Source of the DNA: Janthinobacterium sp. UMAB-56
GTDB taxonomy: Bacteria; Pseudomonadota; Gammaproteobacteria; Burkholderiales; Burkholderiaceae_D
Assembly (NCBI RefSeq): GCF_900095265.1
Contig: NZ_LT607651.1
Span: forward strand, 327,528-391,527
Length of the DNA: 64,000 nucleotides
Direction of reading: 5' to 3'
The notes beneath the pieces were generated by a model. The model did no database searches, was not told the DNA's origin, and saw nothing but the letters and a program-made list of their open reading frames with translations. This document shows, piece after piece, positions 17,973-26,338 of the stretch; position 1 is the stretch's first letter; the number at the start of each line of letters is the position of its first letter. The translations under genes were made by a program, and so were the position numbers.

Positions 17973-19450
17973 GGTGCGACGGCCTGCGCCTGGCGCACGG
18001 GCAAGGTGATGCGGAAGGTGGTGCCGCGGCCGATGACGCTGCGCACGTCGATGCGGCCATGGTGCTTCTGCACCGTGGTGTAGGCCAGCGACAGGCCCAG
18101 CCCCGTGCCCTTGCCGACAGCCTTGGTGGTAAAGAAGGGATCGAAGATGCGCGACAGGTGTTCGGGCGCGATGCCGCCGCCCGTGTCCTCGACCTCGATC
18201 CACACTTCCGTCGCATTGTCGCTGCCCGTGCGCAGGGTGATGCGTCCGCGCGCCTCGCCCATGGCGTGGGCCGCATTGACGACCAGGTTCATGATCACCT
18301 GGTTCAGTTCGGAAGGCTGGCATTCGATATCGGGAATGTCGCCATACTCGCGCAGCACATCGGCCTTGTACTTGACCTCGTTATTCACGATATTGAGCGT
18401 GGTATCGATGCCCAGGCGCAGGTCGGCCCAGACCCACTCCTGCTGCGCATCCGTGCGCGAAAAATCCTTCAAGTCCTGCACGATGCGGCGCACGCGCGAA
18501 ATGCCTTCCTTCGACTCGCCCATCAGCAACGGTATGTCGCTGCGCAGGAAGTCCAGGTCGATCTGTTCGCGCAGCGCGCGCAGGCGCGCCGCCACCACGG
18601 TGTCGGCGACGGCCGGCTCGGCTTCCTCGTAGGCGTCGAGCATGCTGAACAGATCGTCCAGATAGCCTTCCAGGGTGCCGACATTCGAAAACACATAGCC
18701 GATGGGGTTGTTGATCTCGTGCGCCACGCCGGCGGCCAGCTGGCCGATCGAGGCCAGCTTTTCCGACTGCAACAGCTTTTGCTGGGCCACCGACAGCTTG
18801 CTGTTCAGTTCCGTCAGGGCCAGGTTGCGTTCGCGTAATTCACGGTCGGCAATCTGGCGCTGGCGGATATCGTCGGCCAGGCGCCCGTTCATTTCGGCCA
18901 GCTGGGCCGTGCGCTCGGCCACCAGGTGTTCCAGGTTGTCGTGCGCCTTGCGCAGCGCCAGTTCCGCAAGGCGCCGCTCGCTCACGTCGCGCAGGGTTTC
19001 GATGGCGCCCACCAGGCGCCCTTGGCGGTCGCGCAGGGGCGCCGCCGTGAAATGCAGCCAGTGGCCGTCGCGGCCGATATCGGCAAAGAAATCCTCGGCC
19101 TCGTAGGCGCCGGGAATCACGGGCGAGCGCTGCAGCTTGCCGATATACAGTTCATTTTCGCCCAACGCGATATCGTCGGCCACCAGCAGGTCGGCCAGGC
19201 AGGCGCGCGGCTGCGGATAGAAGGCCTTCCAGTGATCGCGCGTGCCGACCATCTCGGCGGCCGTAAAACCCAGCAACTGTTCGCAGGCACTGTTCCAGTG
19301 CGTCACCACATGGTCCGTATTGATGGCGAAGGTGGCCACGGGATGGCCATCGAAGAAGGCCGACAGCGCGATGGAATCGGTGTGGCGGCGTTCCGGCGTG
19401 GCGGGCAGCGCCTGCCCTGCGTCTGTTTCCATGGCCTCTATCCTGTTCAT
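17969..19450 (-). CDS. PAS-domain sensor histidine kinase (sister of 15319 gene)
   Basis: A 493-residue cytoplasmic kinase. PAS/PAC is at about 28-160 ([35 protein letters not shown]). A coiled coil spans 165-225, and His244 lies in [12 protein letters not shown]. The HATPase has [28 protein letters not shown] and GTGLGLSL. From the coiled coil onward it closely parallels the kinase at 15319 ([24 protein letters not shown]), so the two arose by duplication; their PAS domains differ, suggesting different inputs. ATGA overlaps join it to the HDOD gene before it and the HD-GYP-like regulator after it. Confidence 0.92.
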   Translation of the reverse strand: MNRIEAMETDAGQALPATPERRHTDSIALSAFFDGHPVATFAINTDHVVTHWNSACEQLLGFTAAEMVGTRDHWKAFYPQPRACLADLLVADDIALGENELYIGKLQRSPVIPGAYEAEDFFADIGRDGHWLHFTAAPLRDRQGRLVGAIETLRDVSERRLAELALRKAHDNLEHLVAERTAQLAEMNGRLADDIRQRQIADRELRERNLALTELNSKLSVAQQKLLQSEKLASIGQLAAGVAHEINNPIGYVFSNVGTLEGYLDDLFSMLDAYEEAEPAVADTVVAARLRALREQIDLDFLRSDIPLLMGESKEGISRVRRIVQDLKDFSRTDAQQEWVWADLRLGIDTTLNIVNNEVKYKADVLREYGDIPDIECQPSELNQVIMNLVVNAAHAMGEARGRITLRTGSDNATEVWIEVEDTGGGIAPEHLSRIFDPFFTTKAVGKGTGLGLSLAYTTVQKHHGRIDVRSVIGRGTTFRITLPVRQAQAVAP

Positions 19451-20286
19451 GCCAGCATGATCCGCGACATTTCATCGAAGGTGTGTTCGGTCTGACGCAA
19501 CAGCGCAAACCAGGCTTGCTCGTCCAGGACCAGGCTGCGCCAACCCGCAAGCGACAGGGGCGGCACCAGCGCATCGTCGGCACCGGCCAGGTCGAGCGCC
19601 AGGGCGACGGCATTGGCCATATGCACGACCAGGGGCAAGCCGCCCGCCTCCAGCCGGTCGATGGCGTGGTGGTCGGCCACCGCCTGCTGTATCGCTGCGG
19701 GGAACTTCCAGTAGGCGGCCAGGGCACTGCCCACTTGCGCATGATCAATGCCGATGACGGCCAGTTCCGCCTCGGCCATCTGGCAGTCGTGCGCCTGGCG
19801 GTAGTTGCGCACCAGCGCATGCTCGGCGGGGAAGCGCGTCACCAGCACCAGCGTGCCCAGGTCGTGCAGCAGGCCGGCCGTAAAAGCGGTCTCGGGATTG
19901 ATGTGCAAATGCGGTGCCAGCAGGCGCGCGGCGATGGCCGTGGCCAGCGAATGGCGCCAGAAGGCCTGGAAATCGAAGCCGCCGTTCACCGGCGCGAAAC
20001 TGCCCGTCAGGGCACAGGCCGTGACGACGGTGCGGATGCTGTGAAAGCCCAGCACGGAAACGGCTTGCGGAATGCTGGTGACCTTCGATTGCATGCCGTA
20101 GAACGAAGAATTGGCGATGCGCAAGGTCTTTGCCGCCAAGGCCTGGTCCAGTTCGATCTTTTGCGCCAGCACATGCACGTCCGTATCATCCTGGTCCATG
20201 CTCGACAGCAGTTCCAGCACGACCACCGGCAGCGAGGGCAATTCCTGTATCTGGCGGATGATGTGTTCAAAACTGAGCCGTGTCAT
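19447..20286 (-). CDS. HDOD domain signalling protein
   Basis: A 279-residue protein made almost wholly of an HDOD domain (about 8-210), with LPSLPVVVLELLSSM near the start, KTLRIANSSFYG at 54-64 and an intact HD pair at His141-Asp142 in GLLHDLG. HDOD proteins are usually non-enzymatic or of unknown activity and work next to two-component or cyclic-di-GMP circuits. There is no TM segment. It sits in the middle of the five-gene overlap chain, between the small module protein and a histidine kinase. Confidence 0.9.
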   Translation of the reverse strand: MTRLSFEHIIRQIQELPSLPVVVLELLSSMDQDDTDVHVLAQKIELDQALAAKTLRIANSSFYGMQSKVTSIPQAVSVLGFHSIRTVVTACALTGSFAPVNGGFDFQAFWRHSLATAIAARLLAPHLHINPETAFTAGLLHDLGTLVLVTRFPAEHALVRNYRQAHDCQMAEAELAVIGIDHAQVGSALAAYWKFPAAIQQAVADHHAIDRLEAGGLPLVVHMANAVALALDLAGADDALVPPLSLAGWRSLVLDEQAWFALLRQTEHTFDEMSRIMLA

Positions 20287-20615
20287 GCCCCGCTCCCTTG
20301 CCGGTAGCGCTGCAGCAGCGCCAGCAGTTCCGCCCCCGCGGAGTCGGGAGGCGTGGCGCGGAACAGCACGGCCAGCCGTGCCAGGCGGTGCAAGCGTTCC
20401 TGCTCGGCATGCGCCTGCGCGGCCGGGTCAGTCACTTCTTCGGCGACGATGTGGCAGCGCTCCACATTGCGCCTGCGCAAGGCAGTCAGATTGGCTGCCG
20501 TCAGGATGGCGCCCTGGGCCAGCAGCACGGCGCCGCCGGCGTCGCTCAGCACCCGCGCCAGCACCATGCCTTCCTGTGCCTCTTCCATGGAAATTTCGCG
20601 TCCGCTTTCACTCAT
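20283..20615 (-). CDS. Small stand-alone module protein of the signalling operon
   Basis: A 110-residue protein. Residues 9-60 read like the C-terminal module of the HD-GYP-like regulator in the same operon: EEAQEGMVLARVL, then a Gly turn, VLLAQGAILTAANLTAL and a closing basic/hydrophobic strand. The rest is a His/Arg-rich helix. I take it as a free copy of a module often found beside HD-GYP domains; biochemical function unknown. The start at 20615 overlaps the stop of the REC-PAS gene by ATGA, and its own stop overlaps the HDOD start the same way. Confidence 0.75.
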   Translation of the reverse strand: MSESGREISMEEAQEGMVLARVLSDAGGAVLLAQGAILTAANLTALRRRNVERCHIVAEEVTDPAAQAHAEQERLHRLARLAVLFRATPPDSAGAELLALLQRYRQGSGA

Positions 20616-21454
20616 GTGTCCGCCCCATGACGGCTCAGCGTGACCAGGCTGCCGCGCGAGCGCGAATGCAAGCCCATGGGATGGACCGCCACGGCATAGG
20701 GCTGGCCATCGATGGCAGCCAGGCAAGGTGCGCCCTGCCCGTCGAACAATTGCGGCAGGACCAGCACCGCCTCGTTGCCCAGCAGGGCCGCGCCGCGCTC
20801 GAAGAGGTTTTCCGCCGCCGCGTTGATGAAGGCGATCATGCCGTCCTCGTCGAGTCCGATCACGGGCAGCGGCAGAAATTGTAGTAATTCGCGCGCAATG
20901 CCGAGGCTGACTTCGTCGCGGCTGATCTGATGCTGCTGCTGGCGCAGCAGCGCCTGCATGGCGGCATTGGCGGCCGCCAGCGCATGGTTGGCATCGCGCA
21001 GCTGTGCATTCAGGCGCACATTGTCATCGTCGATACCCTTCAGACGGAAGGCTTCGGCGATATGCTCGCGCAGCTGATGGTCTTCCCAGGGCTTGGTAAG
21101 GAACTTGAAGATGGCGCCCTCGTTGACGGCGTCCGTGACGGCCTGCAACTCGGTATAGCCCGACAGCATGATGCGTATGGTTTGCGGATACAGCAGCTTG
21201 GCCTTGCGCAGGAAGTCGGCACCCAGCATGCCGGGCATGCGCTGGTCCGACACGATCACGTCGACCGCATGGCCGGCCAGCACGTCCAGCCCTTCCTGGC
21301 CGCTGTTGGCCGTGAGGATATGGTAGGCATCGCGCCGCAGCAGGCGCTTGAGGGAAGCGAGGATATTCGGCTCGTCATCGACCAGCAGCAAGGTACGCGG
21401 CTGCGTCGCCGGCACCACAGTGCCTGGCATACCATGCTCATCGTGCACGTCCAT
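20612..21454 (-). CDS. Response regulator with C-terminal PAS domain
   Basis: A 280-residue protein and the first gene of the five-gene operon. REC (about 20-140) has D26-D27, phospho-acceptor D70, the LSGYTE switch region and K in FLTKPW. A helical linker follows at 145-180, and a PAS-like domain at about 185-270 (LPLPVIGLDEDGMIAFINAAAENLFERG). There is no DNA-binding or enzymatic output domain, so output must be through protein contact. Both regulators in this island share the REC subtype VDDEPNIL.SL...P....TKPW. Confidence 0.88.
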   Translation of the reverse strand: MDVHDEHGMPGTVVPATQPRTLLLVDDEPNILASLKRLLRRDAYHILTANSGQEGLDVLAGHAVDVIVSDQRMPGMLGADFLRKAKLLYPQTIRIMLSGYTELQAVTDAVNEGAIFKFLTKPWEDHQLREHIAEAFRLKGIDDDNVRLNAQLRDANHALAAANAAMQALLRQQQHQISRDEVSLGIARELLQFLPLPVIGLDEDGMIAFINAAAENLFERGAALLGNEAVLVLPQLFDGQGAPCLAAIDGQPYAVAVHPMGLHSRSRGSLVTLSRHGADT

Positions 21455-21592
21455 CGGACCATCCTCTCATCGCCACGGCGATACGGGAGCTTGCCTGGAG
21501 CGGGAATCTGCGGCGCGAGAGATTCTTGCGCGGCAGCCAGCTTGCGTAGAAATTATACGACTAAATATTCCTGTATGGCATTTATCCGGCAC

Positions 21593-22057
21593 TTATCCGC
21601 GCCGCGCCGGGCAAGGCGTGTCGCGGTAAAACACAAAGCCGCCCAGGCCAATGGCTTGCGTGTCGTCCTTCACAGCGTACACCAGCGTGTTCCTGGCCGC
21701 CTCGACCCTCAGCAGATTCTTGTGCAACACCGTTTGCGCGTGCGCCAGTTCCAACGATGGGGTAGGCGCCAGTTGCAGGCGCAGTTCGGACGTGGCCGCA
21801 TCATACGACCAGCGGCCCGGGTTGAAAAAGGCGAAGCCGCCGTCGAAACGCAGGCTGCCATCCTTGAACTGGGTCAGGCAAATACCGGGAAATTCGCTGG
21901 GCGGGTTATACCAGGTGGCGGCCACGGCCGCATCGGCAGAGGTTTTGCCCGGCATCTGCATGCCGGTGCTGTCGCTCTTGCCGCCCATGCCGGCGCAACC
22001 GGCCAGCGCCAGCGCGCAAGCGAGCGCGCCCGCGCGTTTGATGAATGTCATGTGCAT
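21593..22057 (-). CDS. Predicted lipoprotein, unknown function
   Basis: A 154-residue lipoprotein: signal peptide with AGALACALALAGC, so the lipidated cysteine is Cys21, followed by GMGGKSDSTGMQMPGK. The mature region has two cysteines (one in GICLTQF, one in DTPCPARRG) and a beta-rich pattern with WSYDAATSELRLQL. AGGGG lies 6 nt before the chosen ATG; a second ATG two codons on is possible. It stands alone between the signalling operon and the helicase gene. No family recognised. Confidence 0.75.
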   Translation of the reverse strand: MHMTFIKRAGALACALALAGCAGMGGKSDSTGMQMPGKTSADAAVAATWYNPPSEFPGICLTQFKDGSLRFDGGFAFFNPGRWSYDAATSELRLQLAPTPSLELAHAQTVLHKNLLRVEAARNTLVYAVKDDTQAIGLGGFVFYRDTPCPARRG

Positions 22058-22138
22058 TGCCGTCCCCTTGCCTTATAGAAGCACGATCTTAAAGCGGGAT
22101 GGCTGTCCGTTCAAGCGGCCAGCGCACATAAGACGGAT

Positions 22139-23401
22139 TTAATTGCTCTCGTCCGCCCTGGCGGCCATGGCTGCAGCCTCGCGCAATTTGTCTTTCTTGC
22201 TTTTGCGCGCGCCCTTTACGCCGCCATGCACCGTGTCGGTGACGGAGTTCACCGGCGCGGGCAGTTCCGTCGGCTCGAAACCGGCCACCACTTCGCGCAC
22301 GATGCGCAAGTCGTTGCGGTTCTCGATCAGGCGGAAATGCGCTTCCGTGTCGGCCGTCACGAAACTGATGGCCGTGCCGCTTTCGCCGGCGCGGCCCGTG
22401 CGGCCGATGCGGTGCGTGTAGTCGACGGCCGAGCGGGGCAAGTCATAGTTGACGACGGCCGGCAAGCCGGCGATATCGATGCCGCGCGCGGCCACGTCGG
22501 TGGCCACCAGCACCTGCAAGCGTCCCGCCTTGAAGTCGGCCAGCAGCTGGCTGCGCGTGCCCTGGCTGAATTCACCATGGAAGGCACCCACGTGCAGGCC
22601 CGCGCGCTGCAGCTTGTCGGCCACGTGTTCGGCCGCGTACTTGGTGGCGACGAATACCAGCACCCTGTCCCACTGCTGCTGCAGGATCAAATAGCGCAGC
22701 AGCTGCGTGCGGCGCGGCACGTCGACCGTGATGGCGCGCTGCACGATGTCAGGCTGGTCCTGCGGTTCGGACGCCACCTCGATGCGTACAGGCTGCGTCA
22801 GCAGGCTGTCGGCCAGCGCCTGCACGCTGTCGGGGAAGGTGGCGGAAAAGAACAGGTTTTGCCGCTGCTTGGGCAGCAGCGCAAGGATGGCGTTGACTTC
22901 CTCGCTAAAGCCCATGTCGAGCAGGCGGTCGGCCTCGTCGAGTACGCACAGCGACACGCCGCCCAGTTTCACGGCGTTCTGGCGCAGCAGGTCCAGCAAA
23001 CGGCCCGGCGTGGCGACGACGATATCGGCGCCGCCGCGCAAGTCCATCATCTGCGGATTGATCGACACGCCACCGAACAGCACGGAAATTTTCAGTTTGA
23101 CGGGCAGCGGCTTGGCCAGCGCGTGCACGGTCTGCCCCACTTGCGCCGCCAGCTCGCGCGTAGGCACGAGGATCAGCGCGCGCACCTGGCGCGGGCCGGA
23201 AACGGGCGCCATCAGCGCCTGCAGCAGCGGCAGCGCGTAGGCGGCCGTCTTGCCGGAACCCGTCTGGGCAGCGCCCAGCACGTCGCTGCCGCGCAGGATG
23301 GCGGGAATGGCGGCCGCCTGGATGGCCGTCGGCGCGGCATAGCCGGCCTTGTCAACGGCGCGGACCAGGGCGGGAATCAGACCCAGTGAGGAAAATGGCA
23401 T
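22139..23401 (-). CDS. rhlE: DEAD-box ATP-dependent RNA helicase, RhlE type
   Basis: A 420-residue RNA helicase that unwinds short RNA duplexes, typically in ribosome assembly and RNA turnover. Present in order: Q-motif region (FSSLGL.P.L...GY..PT.IQ), Walker A AAQTGSGKT (44-52), PTRELA, TPGR, DEAD in VLDEADRLLDMGF, SAT in FFSATFPD, and HRIGRTGRAG in domain 2. The C-terminus is a short basic tail (KGARKSKKDKL), as in RhlE. The start at 23401 gives the canonical MPFSSLGL beginning. Its leader contains a strong hairpin at 23432-23456. Confidence 0.93.
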   Translation of the reverse strand: MPFSSLGLIPALVRAVDKAGYAAPTAIQAAAIPAILRGSDVLGAAQTGSGKTAAYALPLLQALMAPVSGPRQVRALILVPTRELAAQVGQTVHALAKPLPVKLKISVLFGGVSINPQMMDLRGGADIVVATPGRLLDLLRQNAVKLGGVSLCVLDEADRLLDMGFSEEVNAILALLPKQRQNLFFSATFPDSVQALADSLLTQPVRIEVASEPQDQPDIVQRAITVDVPRRTQLLRYLILQQQWDRVLVFVATKYAAEHVADKLQRAGLHVGAFHGEFSQGTRSQLLADFKAGRLQVLVATDVAARGIDIAGLPAVVNYDLPRSAVDYTHRIGRTGRAGESGTAISFVTADTEAHFRLIENRNDLRIVREVVAGFEPTELPAPVNSVTDTVHGGVKGARKSKKDKLREAAAMAARADESN

Positions 23402-23431
23402 AGCGGGCCTTCTTGTATATTCGTAAAGTGA

Positions 23432-23456
23432 GACCGGCCGCGAATGGCGGCCGGTC
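23432..23456 (-). promoter_or_regulatory. Strong hairpin in the helicase mRNA leader
   Basis: Perfect 10-bp stem GACCGGCCGC / GCGGCCGGTC with a 5-nt loop, 31 nt upstream of the rhlE ATG. No T-run follows, so it is not a normal terminator for rhlE-strand transcription; it may control helicase translation or mRNA stability. Confidence 0.6.
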
Positions 23457-23537
23457 GGAATAGCGACAGTATAAGGCAATGACCGTTAACACCCAACCAA
23501 ACCTACTGCGCGTCGGCATAGGCGGGCTGCGATGCTC

Positions 23538-23556
23538 ACTGTACTATTCGTACAGT
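23538..23556. repeat. Inverted repeat in rhlE / DUF4105 intergenic region
   Basis: ACTGTAC-TATTC-GTACAGT is a perfect 7-bp dyad with a 5-bp spacer, 136 nt upstream of rhlE. It may be an operator or part of a dispersed intergenic element. No other gene signal is seen in the 220-bp gap. Confidence 0.45.
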
Positions 23557-23622
23557 TCCGCTTCTCGGCCACCTCTTCCTTCCGCTCGCTACGGTTTGAT
23601 TGGGCGTCGTTGCGACAATAGA

Positions 23623-24681
23623 TCATTGCTTGGGCAGTTGCAGCTTGGGATAGCCATTCTCATCATAGCCCGGCATGCCGCGGCGGATGGCGTGCGAAAA
23701 GTCCGCATCGTCATTCGCGGCCCGCGCGCGCGCCGTGATATGGCCGCCATCGCGCAACTGCTGGAAGCTCAAGCCGGGCACCAGGCCCTTGACGTCGAAC
23801 AGATAACGATCCAGATAGCCCGAGGCCAGCAGGCGATAGTCGAACGGCAGGCCGGGCACGATGCGGCGCACCATCTCGAAGACGATGGTGGTGCAATTGG
23901 CCGTCAGGGTGTTGTAGAACTGCGGCTTGGTCTTCAGCGCTTGCGCTTCGTCCAGGTAAGCGCGGAACAGCGAGCGCATGGCCGCTTTCGGCATCATCAC
24001 GCGGTACAGATGCATGTCCTCGCCCCGCGCATTCGTACGCACGCGCAGGATGTCACGCTCGTCGGCAGCGATCAGGCTCATCTCGAAATGCTTGAAGAAG
24101 CCGCCGATGGCGGAAAAACTCTCGCCCTTTTCCTTGCGGATCTCGATGGAAAACGTCAGGAAGCGCCCGTCCGCAAAGCCGAAGGAGATCAGGGTATGCG
24201 CAATATACGGCCCCGTCCAGTACGACAGCGCCGCGTCCACCGTGCGCAATTCGTCGAGGTCGTAGCTGCGCTGCTCCCACCTGACCGTGTAGTCGGTATC
24301 GCTGCGCCAGTCGAAATTTCGCACATTGTCCAGGGTGACGCGATTGCCCGCCACCGTGCCCGTGACATTGCGCGCCACGTCGTCGGCCCACACGCGCTGC
24401 TGTTTCGGCGCGATCAGGCTCCACCATAGCAGCAGTAGCACGAATCCAGCCGCATACGGCAGCAGCATGCGCGCATCGCCGCGCGTCCACCACAGCACCA
24501 CGCTGGCCACACCCAGCGCGCCCCATAGCAGCGCGCCGATGCCCTGCGCCGCCGTGCCGCCGGAAAGCTGGTACCACAGCGCCAGTGCGCCCCACAATGC
24601 AGTCAACAGGAAAATCAGGGAAACGGCCATTTTGCCGATACAGCCCAGCACGCAGCGGGCACGATGTGATAAGAAAGTCAT
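23623..24681 (-). CDS. DUF4105 domain membrane protein
   Basis: A 352-residue protein. Three hydrophobic segments lie in the first 100 residues (SLIFLLTALWGALALWY, GALLWGALGVASVVLWW, AAGFVLLLLWWSLIAP). A soluble domain of about 250 residues follows, with the DUF4105 signature FYNTLTANCTTIVFEMVRRI and GYLDRYLFDVKGL. DUF4105 proteins are thought to be membrane-associated with a papain-like Cys/His pattern, but activity is unproven; the Cys in NCTT is the obvious candidate. The start at 24681 (MTFLSHRAR) is chosen over 24738 because the earlier codons read as a Cys-rich non-family tail. Confidence 0.82.
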   Translation of the reverse strand: MTFLSHRARCVLGCIGKMAVSLIFLLTALWGALALWYQLSGGTAAQGIGALLWGALGVASVVLWWTRGDARMLLPYAAGFVLLLLWWSLIAPKQQRVWADDVARNVTGTVAGNRVTLDNVRNFDWRSDTDYTVRWEQRSYDLDELRTVDAALSYWTGPYIAHTLISFGFADGRFLTFSIEIRKEKGESFSAIGGFFKHFEMSLIAADERDILRVRTNARGEDMHLYRVMMPKAAMRSLFRAYLDEAQALKTKPQFYNTLTANCTTIVFEMVRRIVPGLPFDYRLLASGYLDRYLFDVKGLVPGLSFQQLRDGGHITARARAANDDADFSHAIRRGMPGYDENGYPKLQLPKQ

Positions 24682-24864
24682 GCCCTGATTATAAGGGCAA
24701 GCGCAACAACAGGTGCGTCCGGACAAGCACTGCCGCAACAGGCCAGGGCGGCAAAATCATTGCTTGCCTGCTAATTTGTTTCATGAGAGCATGTCGCCAG
24801 AATTAAATGTATAGACAAGGCATACTGTCACGGCAGCGATGCTCTGGCCGTTCCAGGAGATAGC

Positions 24865-25569
24865 TTGCAGCCCCCTTCCCTCTACGCCCTCGCCGGCAGC
24901 CTCAATTCCGTCTTCATCGTCGTCAGCCTGCTTGGCTTGTGGTCGCAGCTGCAAAAAATCTGGCGGCGCAAGCGCGATGCCGGCCTGGGCGGGGGCAAGA
25001 CGACGGACATCCTGTCGCTCAACCAGTTCACCGTCAGCTTCCTCGCGTATTGCGCGTTCTTTGTGTATGGCTATTCGATCACGCCATTCAACCACTACAT
25101 CGCCTGGCCCCGTCTGGTCGCGTCCTTGATCGCGCTGGCCATCCTGTATGAAATCGACCGCGACCGCCGCAGCCTGGCATCGCGCAATGCGCTGCTGGCC
25201 TGCGCGCTGCTGCTGTGCGCGGGCGTGGCAGGTTTGCTATTTGGCCCCACCTTCACGGATGAAAAACGCGTGCTGTCGCAAAGCCTGATCGTCGCTGTTA
25301 CCGTGCTGCTGGCGCAGGGCTATGCGCACCAGATCCGCCTGATCTGGCGCTCGGGCAAGACGGGTGCCGTCGCGTTGACAATGAGCCAGTTCATCCTGGC
25401 GATGGATATCAGCACCATCATCTTTGCCTGCGTCATGGGCTTGAAGACAGGCTGGCCCCTGCTGCTGCTCGCCTGCGTCAGCGCCACGACCAAGCTGATC
25501 ATCATGTGGCTGTTCCGCTGGGAGAAAAACAGCCCCGCCGCGCGCATCAAACGGCAGGCGCTGGCTTGA
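24865..25569 (+). CDS. PQ-loop-like multi-pass membrane protein
   Basis: A 234-residue membrane protein with about seven hydrophobic segments. Two internal repeats are visible: LGLWSQLQKIWRRKRDAGLGGGKTTDILSLNQF (residues about 22-56) and GYAHQIRLIWRSGKTGAVALTMSQF (about 152-176). Each joins a polar/basic loop to a helix beginning with a small-residue-rich segment, as in PQ-loop/SWEET-like bundles. The TTG start has AGGAGA about 6 nt upstream. A transport role is inferred from this architecture only; no substrate can be assigned. Confidence 0.7.
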   Translation: MQPPSLYALAGSLNSVFIVVSLLGLWSQLQKIWRRKRDAGLGGGKTTDILSLNQFTVSFLAYCAFFVYGYSITPFNHYIAWPRLVASLIALAILYEIDRDRRSLASRNALLACALLLCAGVAGLLFGPTFTDEKRVLSQSLIVAVTVLLAQGYAHQIRLIWRSGKTGAVALTMSQFILAMDISTIIFACVMGLKTGWPLLLLACVSATTKLIIMWLFRWEKNSPAARIKRQALA

Positions 25570-25611
25570 CGCTGGAATAGGAATCTTGCTACCTTTGTTG
25601 AAAGGACCGCC

Positions 25612-25974
25612 ATGCAGCTGTCCCCCGCCATCCCCATCCTGCGCAGCTTCTCCGAAGCCAAGGCGCGCGAGTTCTACCTAGATTTTCTCGGTTTTACCCT
25701 GGACTGGGAACATCGCTTCGAGCCCACGGCGCCGCTGTACCTGCAGGTGGCGCGGGGCGAGCTGGTGCTGCACCTGAGTGAGCACCACGGCGACGCCACG
25801 CCCGGTGCGGCGCTGCTGATCCCCGTCGATGACATCGCCGCCCTGCACGCGGAACTGCAGGCGAAGGATTACCCGTATGCGCGGCCCGGCATCCGCGACG
25901 AGGACTGGGGCCGCATCCTGGAAGTGGCGGACCCGTTTGGCAACAAGCTGCGCTTCTGGCAAACGACGCAATAA
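25612..25974 (+). CDS. VOC/glyoxalase superfamily protein
   Basis: A 120-residue single vicinal-oxygen-chelate module: AIPILRSFSEAKAREFYLDFLGFTLDWEHRF, then LVLHLSEHHGDA and the closing GRILEVADPFGNKLRFW. Candidate metal residues are His in LHLSEHHG and Glu in LEVADPFGN. The length and SEHHGD resemble the bleomycin-resistance-like branch, but binding of such drugs is not shown. It is followed by a decayed LysR gene. Confidence 0.88.
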   Translation: MQLSPAIPILRSFSEAKAREFYLDFLGFTLDWEHRFEPTAPLYLQVARGELVLHLSEHHGDATPGAALLIPVDDIAALHAELQAKDYPYARPGIRDEDWGRILEVADPFGNKLRFWQTTQ

Positions 25975-26015
25975 CGCTTACTCCCCGCTCAGTACGCCCA
26001 TCTCCGCATGCAGGT

Positions 26016-26296
26016 TCGCCAGCATACCTGCAGGCGCACGGCACGCCCGACGAGCTTGAACGCCAACGCTGCATCTTGCAAAGGAAAAATGACGACGCCT
26101 ACGGCATCTGGCGCTTGAGCCGTGGCCGCGCCCCCCACACGGTGAAGGTGTGCTGGACGACTATGCGCTGGCGCCGGCCGACCTGTACGCCTACTGCCCG
26201 AGCCGCCACCAGTTGCCTGCCAAAGTGCGCGCTTTTGTCAATTTTCTCGGCCAGCAGTTGCAGCCGGAAGCGGCCACGGCGACGGAATCAGGTTAA
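26016..26296 (+). pseudogene. Decayed LysR-type regulator fragment (internal deletion and frameshift)
   Basis: Two pieces of a LysR effector domain in different frames. The first (frame of 26016) reads SPAYLQAHGTPDEL, then RQRCILQRKNDDAYGIWRL, matching the usual LysR strand-helix around residues 200-230. After GTGAAGGTG (about 26142-26150) the frame changes, and from 26147 it reads GVLDDYALAPADLYAYCP, then SRHQLPAKVRAFVNFLG, the usual LysR C-terminus, to a TAA at 26294. The HTH and about 30 middle residues are missing. The junction lies at a GGTG-aa-GGTG repeat, as expected for a slippage or recombination deletion. Confidence 0.8.
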
Positions 26297-26301
26297 ACTA
26301 C

Positions 26302-26323
26302 AATATTGCGATATGGCAATATT
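26302..26323. promoter_or_regulatory. Operator-like palindrome upstream of motA
   Basis: AATATTGC (26302-26309) and GCAATATT (26316-26323) form a perfect 8-bp dyad around GATATG. The dyad ends 3 nt before the AAGGAG ribosome site of motA, so bound protein would block transcription or the RNA hairpin could influence translation. Confidence 0.55.
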
Positions 26324-26338
26324 ATGAAGGAGTAGGTT

